A DNA stretch of 48,480 nt, taken from assembly GCA_035697245.1 (NCBI GenBank), contig DASSDH010000150.1, positions 1-48,480 on the forward strand, written 5' to 3'. Made by a program: the position numbers and the translations under genes. Each line of letters begins with the position of its first letter. Within the stretch, counting starts at the first letter, position 1. This document shows positions 24,131 to 31,343 of the stretch, one piece after another. This DNA is from JACVRX01 sp035697245. Lineage in GTDB: Bacteria; Actinomycetota; Actinomycetes; Jiangellales; Jiangellaceae. The notes below the pieces were generated by a model. That model ran no database searches, was not told where the DNA came from, and worked only from the letters and a program-made list of their open reading frames with translations.

Positions 24131-24159
24131 TTGACGCACTCCTGCGCGTTGTTGAGAAT
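24131..24159 (+). promoter_or_regulatory. znuA promoter (-35 TTGACG, -10 GAGAAT)
   Basis: TTGACG at 24131-24136 and GAGAAT at 24154-24159 are separated by exactly 17 bp. The predicted transcription start is at 24166-24167, which is the first base of the ATG at 24167, so the mRNA would be leaderless. Confidence 0.6.
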
Positions 24160-24167
24160 GGCTCTCA
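24153..24167. promoter_or_regulatory. Zur box upstream of znuABC
   Basis: TGAGAATGGCTCTCA is a 15-bp palindrome (TGAGA-N5-TCTCA) of the Zur type known from actinobacteria. It covers the -10 element and the predicted transcription start, so bound Zur would block RNA polymerase when zinc is plentiful. Confidence 0.75.
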
Positions 24168-25048
24168 TGATGGTTAGGGCGTGGATCGCCGCTCTGGCCG
24201 TTGCGATCGCGACGGGCACATCCACCTCGGGATGTGGGTCCACCGCTACCTCCACCGACGAAGTTCCCACGGTAGTGGCGTCGTTCTACCCGCTCGCATT
24301 CGCCGCCGAGCGGGTCGGCGGCCCCGACGTTCAGGTCGTGGACCTGACGCCGCCGGGTGTCGAGTCGCATGATCTCGAGCTCACGCCACGGCAGGTGAAC
24401 GACATTGCGAGCGCGGATCTCGTCGTCTACCAGAAAGGCTTCCAGCCGGCAGTCGATGACGCCGTCGAGCAGAACGCCTCAGGCACCGAACTGGATATCA
24501 CCGAGGTTGTATCGCAGGACGACCTGACCGGCGATCCGCACGTCTGGCTCGACCCGACCCGATTCGCCGCGATCACCCAAGAAGTCGCAGATGCCCTTGG
24601 GGACGTTGTGCCAGCGAAGGCCGACGCAATCCAGGGCCGGGCCGACGAGCTGGTAGGCGAGCTCACGGCTCTCGACGAGGAGTTCCGGGCGGGTCTCGCG
24701 AATTGCGAGCGCCAGGTCGTCGTGACCACGCATGAGGCGTTTGGCTACCTGGGCGACCGCTTCGGCCTGGACTTCGTCGGCATCTCCGGCCCCGAAGGAG
24801 AGGCCGAGGTGTCCCCAGCTCGGCTACGGGAGGTCCAGGACGTGATAAAGAACGGGAACGTCACCACGGTGTTTACCGAGCGCCTGGTCAGCCCCGAAGT
24901 CGCGGATACGCTGGCCGCGGATCTCGGGACGACCACCGCGATACTCGACCCGATCGAAGGACTGACCGAGGACACCGAAGGCGAGGATTATCTGACGCTC
25001 ATGCGAGCCAACCTCGGAGCGCTGAGAAAGGCAAACGGTTGCATGTGA
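24167..25048 (+). CDS. znuA: Zinc ABC transporter substrate-binding protein
   Basis: This 293-residue extracytoplasmic protein captures zinc for the ABC transporter encoded next. An N-terminal signal (VRAWIAALAVAIATGTSTSGC) ends in a cysteine resembling a lipobox, although the -3 residue is not the usual Leu. Metal ligands expected for the A-I cluster C group are visible: ESHDLE, GDPHVWLDP and TTHEAFGYLGDRFGL, with an acidic ligand near DPIEGLTED. The family's His-rich loop is short here. The ATG at 24167 is favoured because the promoter and Zur box predict a transcript starting there; ATG 24170 and 24158 are alternatives. The stop overlaps the znuC start (GTGA). Confidence 0.93.
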   Translation: MMVRAWIAALAVAIATGTSTSGCGSTATSTDEVPTVVASFYPLAFAAERVGGPDVQVVDLTPPGVESHDLELTPRQVNDIASADLVVYQKGFQPAVDDAVEQNASGTELDITEVVSQDDLTGDPHVWLDPTRFAAITQEVADALGDVVPAKADAIQGRADELVGELTALDEEFRAGLANCERQVVVTTHEAFGYLGDRFGLDFVGISGPEGEAEVSPARLREVQDVIKNGNVTTVFTERLVSPEVADTLAADLGTTTAILDPIEGLTEDTEGEDYLTLMRANLGALRKANGCM

Positions 25049-25794
25049 CCACTGCCGTCGTGGACGTGGACGACGTGACGGTCACGCTCGGTGAACGACC
25101 GGTCCTGGATGGCGTCGACCTCCTCGTCCGGGCAGGCGAGGTGGTGACACTGCTTGGGCCCAACGGTTCGGGCAAGTCCACCCTGGTTCGTGCGGCGATC
25201 GGCCTGGTGCCGGTCCAAGCGGGAACTGTCCGGCTCTTCGACACTCCGGTCGACGACTTCCGCGACTGGCACCGCGTGGGCTATGTCCCGCAGCGGACGA
25301 CGGCGTCGAGCGGTGTGCCTGCGACCGTCCGGGAGGTGGTGGCCGCCGGGCGACTTGCGCAGCGCCGGCCGTTCCGTCCGGCGAGCGCTGAAGATCGTGC
25401 CGCGGTCGACCGCGCGTTGGACCTGGTCGGCCTGACCGACCGGTCCGACGACAGCGTCGTGGAGTTGTCAGGCGGTCAGCAGCAGCGGGTGCTCATCGCC
25501 AGGGCCGCCGCCGCCGACCCCGACCTGCTCGTTCTCGACGAGCCCAACGCCGGGATCGACCGGCGCAGCCAGGAGGCATTTGCGCATGCCTTGCGGCTGT
25601 TCGTCGGGTCCGGACGGTCAGTCCTGCTCGTTCTGCATGAACTCGGACCGCTGGCATCCTTGGTCGACCGCGGTGTGGTTCTTGATGCCGGCCGAGTCGT
25701 TCAGGACGGCCCGCTGCCGGTGCCGTCAACAGTCGCCGGTATGCCGCACGAGCACGCGCATGACACCGAACCGGACACGCGGTGGTTCGGATGA
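25045..25794 (+). CDS. znuC: Zinc ABC transporter ATP-binding protein
   Basis: This 249-residue ABC ATPase has Walker A GPNGSGKST (near residue 39), the signature LSGGQQQR, Walker B LLVLDEPNAGID and the switch His in LVLHELG. It powers the zinc importer. GTG at 25045 overlaps the znuA stop by four bases (GTGA), and its own stop overlaps the znuB start (ATGA), so the three genes are a tightly coupled operon. A short His-containing tail (PHEHAHDTEP) precedes the end, possibly metal-related. Confidence 0.95.
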   Translation: MTTAVVDVDDVTVTLGERPVLDGVDLLVRAGEVVTLLGPNGSGKSTLVRAAIGLVPVQAGTVRLFDTPVDDFRDWHRVGYVPQRTTASSGVPATVREVVAAGRLAQRRPFRPASAEDRAAVDRALDLVGLTDRSDDSVVELSGGQQQRVLIARAAAADPDLLVLDEPNAGIDRRSQEAFAHALRLFVGSGRSVLLVLHELGPLASLVDRGVVLDAGRVVQDGPLPVPSTVAGMPHEHAHDTEPDTRWFG

Positions 25795-26783
25795 GCCTGC
25801 TCTCCCTGGAATTCATGCAACGGGCCCTGCTCGCGGCTGTTCTCACCGGACTTGCGGCACCGGCTGTGGGCACATATCTCGTGCAGCGGCGGCTCGCGCT
25901 GATGGGCGACGGCATCGGTCACGTCGCTCTCACTGGCGTGGCGCTGGGCCTGCTCACCGGGTGGGCACCGGTGTGGACCGCCGTCATCGTGGCGACGGCC
26001 GGAGCGGTCGCCATCGAGCTGCTCCGCGAACGCCGGCGCGCGTCGGCCGACGTCGCCCTGGCCATGCTCTTCTACGGCGGCATTGCCGGCGGCGTCTTGC
26101 TGGTCGGTCTGGCGGGAAGTAGCGCCGCTACCTTGACCTCGTACTTGTTCGGCTCCGTTACGACGGTGTCGCCAGCCGACCTGTGGGTTATCGGCGTCCT
26201 GGCGGGCATCGTCCTCGTTCTCGCTATTGGGTTGCGCCCGCAGCTGTTCGCTGTCTGCCAGGACGAGGAGTTCGCACGCGTGACGGGGCTACCTGTACGC
26301 GCCTACAACCTGCTCATCGCAGTCATGGCCGCTGTCACCGTGACCATGGCGATGCGAACGGTCGGGCTCCTCCTGGTGAGTGCGCTCATGGTCGTCCCCG
26401 TCGCAACCGCTCAGCAACTGACCCGCGGCTTCCACACGACTTTGCTGCTCGCTCTCGCACTTGGAGTGGCACCGTCCCTTGCCGGGATCATGTTCTCGTA
26501 CTACGTCGACGTGGCGCCGGGCGCGGCCATCGTGGTCATCGCGCTCGGCGGCTTCCTGGTCGCCTGGCCGCTCGGGACATACGTACGGCGAAGACGTCAG
26601 GTATCGGTACCCGGGCAGGAGGCCGAGGAACGCCTCGCCGGCGAGCACGTTACTGCGGAGCAGCATGTGCATGAGCACGACGAGACCTGCGGGCACCCGG
26701 CGGTACCGCACGAGGACCACGTCGACTACCTGCACGAGGGCCATCTGCACGCCCGCCACGAACGGCATTACGACGAGCACTGA
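25791..26783 (+). CDS. znuB: Zinc ABC transporter permease with His-rich tail
   Basis: This 330-residue membrane protein belongs to the ABC-3 permease family (first helix LLAAVLTGLAAPAVGTYLVQRR, then DGIGHVALTGVALGLLTG). About eight helices span residues 10-265. The last 46 residues are soluble and contain 13 histidines (for example HVHEHDETCGH and LHEGHLHARHERHYDEH). Such tails occur in some zinc transporters and may bind zinc as a store or sensor; here this is an inference. It is the last gene of the operon. In several relatives zur follows at this point, but here it does not. Confidence 0.95.
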   Translation: MSLLSLEFMQRALLAAVLTGLAAPAVGTYLVQRRLALMGDGIGHVALTGVALGLLTGWAPVWTAVIVATAGAVAIELLRERRRASADVALAMLFYGGIAGGVLLVGLAGSSAATLTSYLFGSVTTVSPADLWVIGVLAGIVLVLAIGLRPQLFAVCQDEEFARVTGLPVRAYNLLIAVMAAVTVTMAMRTVGLLLVSALMVVPVATAQQLTRGFHTTLLLALALGVAPSLAGIMFSYYVDVAPGAAIVVIALGGFLVAWPLGTYVRRRRQVSVPGQEAEERLAGEHVTAEQHVHEHDETCGHPAVPHEDHVDYLHEGHLHARHERHYDEH

Positions 26784-26830
26784 CGCCCCGGTATTCGTCA
26801 CGTCGCGTCGGGCTCCCAACCCGAGTGAAT

Positions 26831-27388
26831 TCACAGATCGCGGCGGAAAAGACCCGGGTACGTGACAACCAAACCGTGTTCGTCGATCTCGATGTCTCGC
26901 ACGAAGCCGCCGTCGAGGGACTCGAACCGGTACGTGCGCTCGGCCAGCCGGGTGTAGCGCTGCGGGTCGGCACTCACCGCGAGGTCCGGGAAGGTGACGT
27001 AGACGACGATGATGTGCGCCGAGGCGCCGACCGCGAGCCCGAGCCGCCTGATCGGCAACGTGTTGGTGAACGGCGTAACGGCAAGGTCGACATCGATGGC
27101 GCCGGCGAACTCTGGCATCGGCATACCGGCGTCGTTCCTCCAGGTGCCGGTGCCGTCGCCGACCAGCTCGAACCTGCGGGCATCACCCACTATGGAGATC
27201 CCGAGCTCCCGGACTCGCCAGTTGGCGTCGCAGCCGATCCGGTAGCGCACCGCGAACACCGTGCCGGACTCCGTGGTGCCGAGCAGCGCGGACTCGGCGA
27301 CGATCCCGTCGTCGTCCTCGCTGAGGACAAGGTGTTCGATGCCGGCACCTGTCCAGTCCCGCCACCGCACCACCCTGGTCGTGGTCAC
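26831..27388 (-). CDS. Putative glycolipid-binding protein (DUF1089)
   Basis: This 185-residue protein matches the DUF1089 family in layout: the start WRDWTGAGIEHLVLSEDDDGIVAESALLG, the middle VRYRIGCDANWRVREL and WRNDAGMPMPEFAGAIDVDL, and the end YRFESLDGGFVRDIEIDEHGLVVTYPGLFRR. Family members form a beta-barrel with a hydrophobic groove; the M. tuberculosis relative is described as glycolipid-binding. Its start overlaps the uppS stop by four bases (ATGA), and uppS in turn overlaps recO, so all three are coupled. Coupling to the isoprenoid lipid-carrier enzyme is suggestive of lipid metabolism, but no activity can be read from the sequence. Confidence 0.85.
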   Translation of the reverse strand: MTTTRVVRWRDWTGAGIEHLVLSEDDDGIVAESALLGTTESGTVFAVRYRIGCDANWRVRELGISIVGDARRFELVGDGTGTWRNDAGMPMPEFAGAIDVDLAVTPFTNTLPIRRLGLAVGASAHIIVVYVTFPDLAVSADPQRYTRLAERTYRFESLDGGFVRDIEIDEHGLVVTYPGLFRRDL

Positions 27389-28152
27389 TGTGCGCCGCCG
27401 TAGCGACGGTCCCGCCTCGCATACGCCTCCACGGCGCGCCAGAGATCACGCCGATCGAAGTCCGGCCAGAGAGTGTCGAGGAAGACGAGCTCGGCGTAGG
27501 CGGCCTGCCAGGGCAGGAAGTTCGACGTTCGCTGCTCGCCCGAGGACCGCACGAAAAGGTCGACCTCCGGGAGATCGGGGTTGTACAGGTAACGCGCCAG
27601 GGTGCGCTCGTCGACTTTGGCCGGCCGGACGCGCCCCGCGATGACATCGGCCGCGAGCGAGGCCGCCGCGTCGGCGATCTCGGACCGGCCGCCATAGTTG
27701 ACGCAGAACTGCAGTGTCAGCACGTCGTTGTGGCGGGTCCGACGCTCGGCGTCCTCGAGCTCGTCGATCACGCTCTTCCACAGCCGTCGGCGCCGGCCGG
27801 CCCACCGCACCCGGACCCCGAGCGCATCGAGCTCATCCCGGCGGCGATGGATGACCTGACGGTTGAAGCCCATCAGAAAGCGCACCTCTTCCGGTGAGCG
27901 CTTCCAGTTCTCCGTGGAGAACGCGTATGCCGACAGGCAGCCGATTCCCATCTCCACAGCCCCGTGGATCACGTCCAGCAGTGCTGCCTCGCCGGCCTCA
28001 TGCCCTTTCGTCCGGGGCAGCCCGCGCTGTCTCGCCCACCGCCCGTTGCCGTCCATGACGACCGCAACGTGCCGCGGGATCAACTCCCGAGGCAGGTCAG
28101 GAGGTTTGACGCCGGCCGCGTGCGGCGTCGGCGGGACGAAGGTTCTGCTCAC
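27385..28152 (-). CDS. uppS: Isoprenyl (cis-prenyl) diphosphate synthase
   Basis: This 255-residue cis-prenyltransferase makes the polyprenyl diphosphate carrier used in peptidoglycan and arabinogalactan synthesis. The catalytic Asp34 lies in AVVMDGNGRWARQRGLPR; SAYAFSTENWKRSPEEV and the C-terminal RSSGEQRTSNFLPWQAAYAEL are diagnostic. GTG at 28152 is chosen because it overlaps the recO stop (GTGA) and matches the family start; a longer frame upstream reads through recO and is spurious. The chain length of the product (C50 or C55, or short FPP) cannot be read by eye. Confidence 0.95.
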   Translation of the reverse strand: MSRTFVPPTPHAAGVKPPDLPRELIPRHVAVVMDGNGRWARQRGLPRTKGHEAGEAALLDVIHGAVEMGIGCLSAYAFSTENWKRSPEEVRFLMGFNRQVIHRRRDELDALGVRVRWAGRRRRLWKSVIDELEDAERRTRHNDVLTLQFCVNYGGRSEIADAAASLAADVIAGRVRPAKVDERTLARYLYNPDLPEVDLFVRSSGEQRTSNFLPWQAAYAELVFLDTLWPDFDRRDLWRAVEAYARRDRRYGGAQ

Positions 28153-28880
28153 ACCCGCTCCACCAGCGGCAGAGACCGCAACCCGCGCTCCAGGTGCCAC
28201 TGCAGGAAGGCGGCCACGAGACCGCTGGCCTCCCGGCGGGTCGATGGACCGCTGGCGTCCGCGGCCGCCCAGTCGCCGGTGAGCAGGGCCGCGAGCAGAG
28301 CGACCGTCGCCGCCTTCGGCGCAACCGTGCCCGATGGCCGGCACCCATCGCAGACCATGCCGCCGGCAGGAACTGAGAAGAAGCGGTGGGGACCTGTGCC
28401 ACCGCACCGCGCGCAGTCAGCGAAGCTCGGTGCGAACCCGGCCACCGCCAGCCCGCGCAGCAGATAGGCGTCGAGAACCAGTCCCGGCTCGTGCGCCTGC
28501 TCCGCGATCGAGCGCAGCGCACCGACCAACAGGAGGTAGTGCTGCAGTGCCGGCTCCCGCTCCTCGGCCGCCAGCCGCTCGGCCGTCTCGAGGATCACCG
28601 TTGCCACTGTGTAGCGGGCATAGTCGCCGGTGATCGCCAGCCCGAACGGTGCGATGGTCTCGGCCTGGGTGACCACGTCCAGCGAGCGGCCGGTCGCAAG
28701 CTGGAGGTCGACGTGCATGAACGGCTCCAGCCGGGCCCCGAACCGGCTGGTCGTGCGGCGGACGCCCTTCGCGACGGCGCGCACCCGGCCGTGCTCACGC
28801 GTGAGCAGCGTCACGATCCGGTCGGCCTCGCCCAGCTTCTGAGTGCGCAGCACCACGCCCTCGTCCCGGTAGAGGCTCAC
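28149..28880 (-). CDS. recO: DNA repair protein RecO
   Basis: This 243-residue protein of the RecFOR pathway loads RecA on SSB-coated DNA. The N-terminal OB fold begins SLYRDEGVVLRTQKLGEADRIVTLLTREHGRVRAVAKGVRR. A four-cysteine zinc finger is visible (CARCGGTGPHRFF and GGMVCDGC). The helical C-terminal domain follows. The ATG at 28880 gives the usual length. It is the first gene of a coupled recO-uppS-DUF1089 operon; the divergent ATP-grasp-like gene starts 96 bp away. Confidence 0.95.
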   Translation of the reverse strand: MSLYRDEGVVLRTQKLGEADRIVTLLTREHGRVRAVAKGVRRTTSRFGARLEPFMHVDLQLATGRSLDVVTQAETIAPFGLAITGDYARYTVATVILETAERLAAEEREPALQHYLLLVGALRSIAEQAHEPGLVLDAYLLRGLAVAGFAPSFADCARCGGTGPHRFFSVPAGGMVCDGCRPSGTVAPKAATVALLAALLTGDWAAADASGPSTRREASGLVAAFLQWHLERGLRSLPLVERV

Positions 28881-28975
28881 CCGAGCATTGTCTCTCGCGC
28901 CTCACCTTGGCCCGACCTTCGGCGCGGCTGGGATGCCCGCTCATTTGGTGCTACCGGCGCCGTACGGTGCCACGT

Positions 28976-30373
28976 GTGGATGGTGCCCGCTACCGCGATT
29001 TGCTGCGGCCGGTGTTCGAGGGACGACACGTCATCCTGGCGGGTGGTGTTGCCGTGGGCTGGACGTCCACGGTGCCGCTGGTGCGCAGCCTCGGCGCTGC
29101 CGACGTGCTGGTCATCGGCACCCAAGAGCTGGGCGCAGGTCCACTCCCCGACCCGGCTCACGCCACGGTGGTGGCCTTACCCGCTCCTGAGACCGACTCG
29201 ACAATGGCGAGAATCCGCACCGGTCTCGCCCGGCTGCATGCGCCGCCCGCCGAAGTCATTGACGCCGTTCGCCGCTTCGACCCGCGTCGGGAGGCGTTGG
29301 TCCTGGGTGACTTCCTCGGCACTGCCGCGGAACTCGATGGCCGCACCCTTCTCGCCTACCGGCGACCCGAGTGGGTGGCACTAGAGGACAAAACCCGCGT
29401 CGACGAGCTGTGGGATCGAATCGGAGTCGAACGCGCTCCATCCATCGTCGTGCCGGCCGAACGTGCTGACCTTCTCGACGCGGCGGCTCGGGTAGGCAGC
29501 TCGACGGGTTCTGTTTGGTCCGGCGACGCCAGGGAGGGCTTCAACGGCGGTGCCGAATTCGTTCGCTGGGTTCTCACGCCTGTGGACGCAGAACAGGCCG
29601 TGCAGTACTTCGCTATGCACTGCGACCGCGTCCGGGTGATGCCCTTTCTCGACGGTGTGCCGTGCAGCATCCACGGAATCGTGTTTCCCGATCACCTCGC
29701 AGCAGTCCGCCCGGTCGAGATGGTGACGCTGCGGCGTCACCACGACGACGGCCAACGGGGGCTCTTCTACGCAGGCTGCGCGACCTTCTACGACCCACCG
29801 TCGGCAGTGCGTTCGCGGATGCGCGAAGTCGCTCGTCGCGTCGGCGCGGCGCTGCGCGCCGACGTCGAGTTCCGCGGCGCCTTTACCGTGGACGGAGTGG
29901 TCGTGGGGGATCGCTTCCTCCCAACGGAGCTCAACCCGAGAATGGGCGCCGGGCTCATTGCGGTGGCACGTGGGCTGCCCGACCTGCCGGTCCAGCTGCT
30001 GATGGACGCGCTGGTCGGCGACCTCGACCTCGGATACGATCCCGCCGAGTTCGAGGCCGATCTCGTCGCCGCGGCTGACGCACACCGCTTCGGTGGCACT
30101 TGGCGGGTGGTCTCGGGTACTGCCGAGGAGTCGCGCCTCGACGTTCCTCTCGCCTTCGCCGACGGGACCTGGCGATGGGCACTCGACGGAGATCCGGTTG
30201 CCGGAACACTGACAACGGGACCTGTTGGCAACGGTGCCTTCGTGCGCTGCACGTTCAACGTGGAGGTGACACCGGAAGGTCGGTCGGTCGGCACGCGGGC
30301 GGTGGCGTTCTGGGACTTCGCCGACCGTGAGCTCGGGACCGGCGTCGGTCGGCTGATCGCGGCAACACCGTGA
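28976..30373 (+). CDS. ATP-grasp-like protein of unknown substrate
   Basis: This 465-residue protein starts with GTG at 28976; a -10-like TACGGT lies seven bases upstream, which fits a leaderless transcript. The first 110 residues form a Rossmann-like region (GRHVILAGGVAVGWTSTVPLVRSLGAADVLVIGTQ). From about residue 135 the pattern is ATP-grasp: EDKTRVDELWDRIGVERAPSIVV, a nucleotide-binding region before FNGGAEFVRWVL, and the metal-binding ELNPRMGAGL near 320. This family ligates a carboxylate to an amine or other nucleophile using ATP. I cannot name the substrate. It stands alone, convergent with the barstar gene. Confidence 0.7.
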   Translation: MDGARYRDLLRPVFEGRHVILAGGVAVGWTSTVPLVRSLGAADVLVIGTQELGAGPLPDPAHATVVALPAPETDSTMARIRTGLARLHAPPAEVIDAVRRFDPRREALVLGDFLGTAAELDGRTLLAYRRPEWVALEDKTRVDELWDRIGVERAPSIVVPAERADLLDAAARVGSSTGSVWSGDAREGFNGGAEFVRWVLTPVDAEQAVQYFAMHCDRVRVMPFLDGVPCSIHGIVFPDHLAAVRPVEMVTLRRHHDDGQRGLFYAGCATFYDPPSAVRSRMREVARRVGAALRADVEFRGAFTVDGVVVGDRFLPTELNPRMGAGLIAVARGLPDLPVQLLMDALVGDLDLGYDPAEFEADLVAAADAHRFGGTWRVVSGTAEESRLDVPLAFADGTWRWALDGDPVAGTLTTGPVGNGAFVRCTFNVEVTPEGRSVGTRAVAFWDFADRELGTGVGRLIAATP

Positions 30374-30400
30374 CAGCAGGGTTGCGCGGCGGTGGGGTGG

Positions 30401-30841
30401 TCAGCTGAGTTCAGGCAAGTCGTCGGCCGGACCAGGGCCGCGAAGCAGAACCGCCATTGGCGTGGGTGTGCCGGCCCACCGTGAACACGCCTCGCTGAAC
30501 ACCGACCGGAGCGAATGCCAGCTCTGCGGTTCGGTCCACGCAAGCATGCCCCATCCGTCGTAGACCACCAGGTAGCCGCGTTCCGCCGGCGCCCAAGACA
30601 GGTCGGCGAGGCAGTCGGCAAGCGCATCCCAGTTATGACCGAACCAGGTCGGGAAAGCGCACGCCGTCGCGACCGTGTGGAGGAAGGCGCCTTTGGTCGC
30701 AGCGCTGCGTCCATCTACGACGAATGGCGTCCACCGCGCCTTCTCCGCCGCATGCGCGACGTCTGCGCCCGCCGCGTTCGACTTCCACACGTAGACGCCC
30801 GGCGAGCGCCGACCGGCCAACAGCGCGGCCAGCCCACTCAC
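30401..30841 (-). CDS. Barstar-family ribonuclease inhibitor
   Basis: This 146-residue protein contains the barstar fold signature: VDGRSAATKGAFLHTVATACAFPTWFGHNWDALADCLADLSW (about residues 42-83), followed by GYLVVYDGWGML and a C-terminal strand VLLRGPG. Barstar binds and blocks extracellular ribonucleases such as barnase or RNase Sa inside the producing cell. No ribonuclease gene is found beside it, so its target is either encoded elsewhere or unrelated. It has an extra N-terminal segment of about 40 residues (GVYVWKSNAAGADVAHAAEKARW) seen in actinobacterial members. Confidence 0.88.
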   Translation of the reverse strand: MSGLAALLAGRRSPGVYVWKSNAAGADVAHAAEKARWTPFVVDGRSAATKGAFLHTVATACAFPTWFGHNWDALADCLADLSWAPAERGYLVVYDGWGMLAWTEPQSWHSLRSVFSEACSRWAGTPTPMAVLLRGPGPADDLPELS

Positions 30842-30952
30842 GTCGGCTCCGGTTCACAGCCAGGTTTCCGCACAGTGCCATTGTTGCGCTCCGGGCGAAC
30901 ACCGACACACTGGGGACTTGACCCGCGGCGAACCCGGGCGTCCACTGGTCGC

Positions 30953-31192
30953 ATGGCCAGGCGACGGCGGCGGGGGCATCGGATCCCGTGGGGTACCCGC
31001 ACCCGGTCGCCTGACGACCTGAGCGAGTTCCCCGACGACAGACCGTTCGGCGACCCGCCTGGCGGTCATTCGCCGGGCGCTGGTGGCGCTGGCGTCCGGG
31101 AACCCCGCCGACCTAAGCCGGCCCCACCCGGCATGTCGGCCGAAGCCGACCCCGAACCGGACACCTTCCTCGACTTCACGTCGGCTCATTAG
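30953..31192 (+). CDS. Possible small Arg/Pro-rich protein
   Basis: This is a 79-codon frame with ATG at 30953, starting MARRRRRGHRIPWGTRTR and ending with an acidic stretch (MSAEADPEPDTFLDF). It is low in complexity, rich in Arg, Pro and Gly, and has no membrane segment. The change from a basic start to an acidic end is not random-looking, but codon evidence is weak. It lies in a 502-bp gap between the barstar gene and leuA, the rest of which holds an intergenic repeat at 31245-31312. It may be non-coding. Confidence 0.4.
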   Translation: MARRRRRGHRIPWGTRTRSPDDLSEFPDDRPFGDPPGGHSPGAGGAGVREPRRPKPAPPGMSAEADPEPDTFLDFTSAH

Positions 31193-31244
31193 CGGCTGCG
31201 CGGACGTGCTCGCAACCAGCCGCACACACCCATCACCAGGCGAA

Positions 31245-31312
31245 TACGTACATCACCAGGCCTGCATGCCTCGTGATGTATAGGTATGGGTGGTGAACGT
31301 GGTCATTCCGGC
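31245..31312. repeat. Intergenic palindromic repeat, copy 2
   Basis: The 30-bp imperfect palindrome at 31250-31279 (arms ACATCACCAGGC / GCCTCGTGATGT around CTGCAT) is followed by GGGTGGTGAACGTGGTCATT. It aligns without gaps to 354-421. The mismatched base in each arm (C/C or G/G) is swapped between the two copies, as if the palindrome core were inverted relative to its flanks. It lies 31 bp downstream of the leuA stop. Confidence 0.75.
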
Positions 31313-31343
31313 GAGTGGAGGGTGACCGCGAAGCGCTGGAAGC

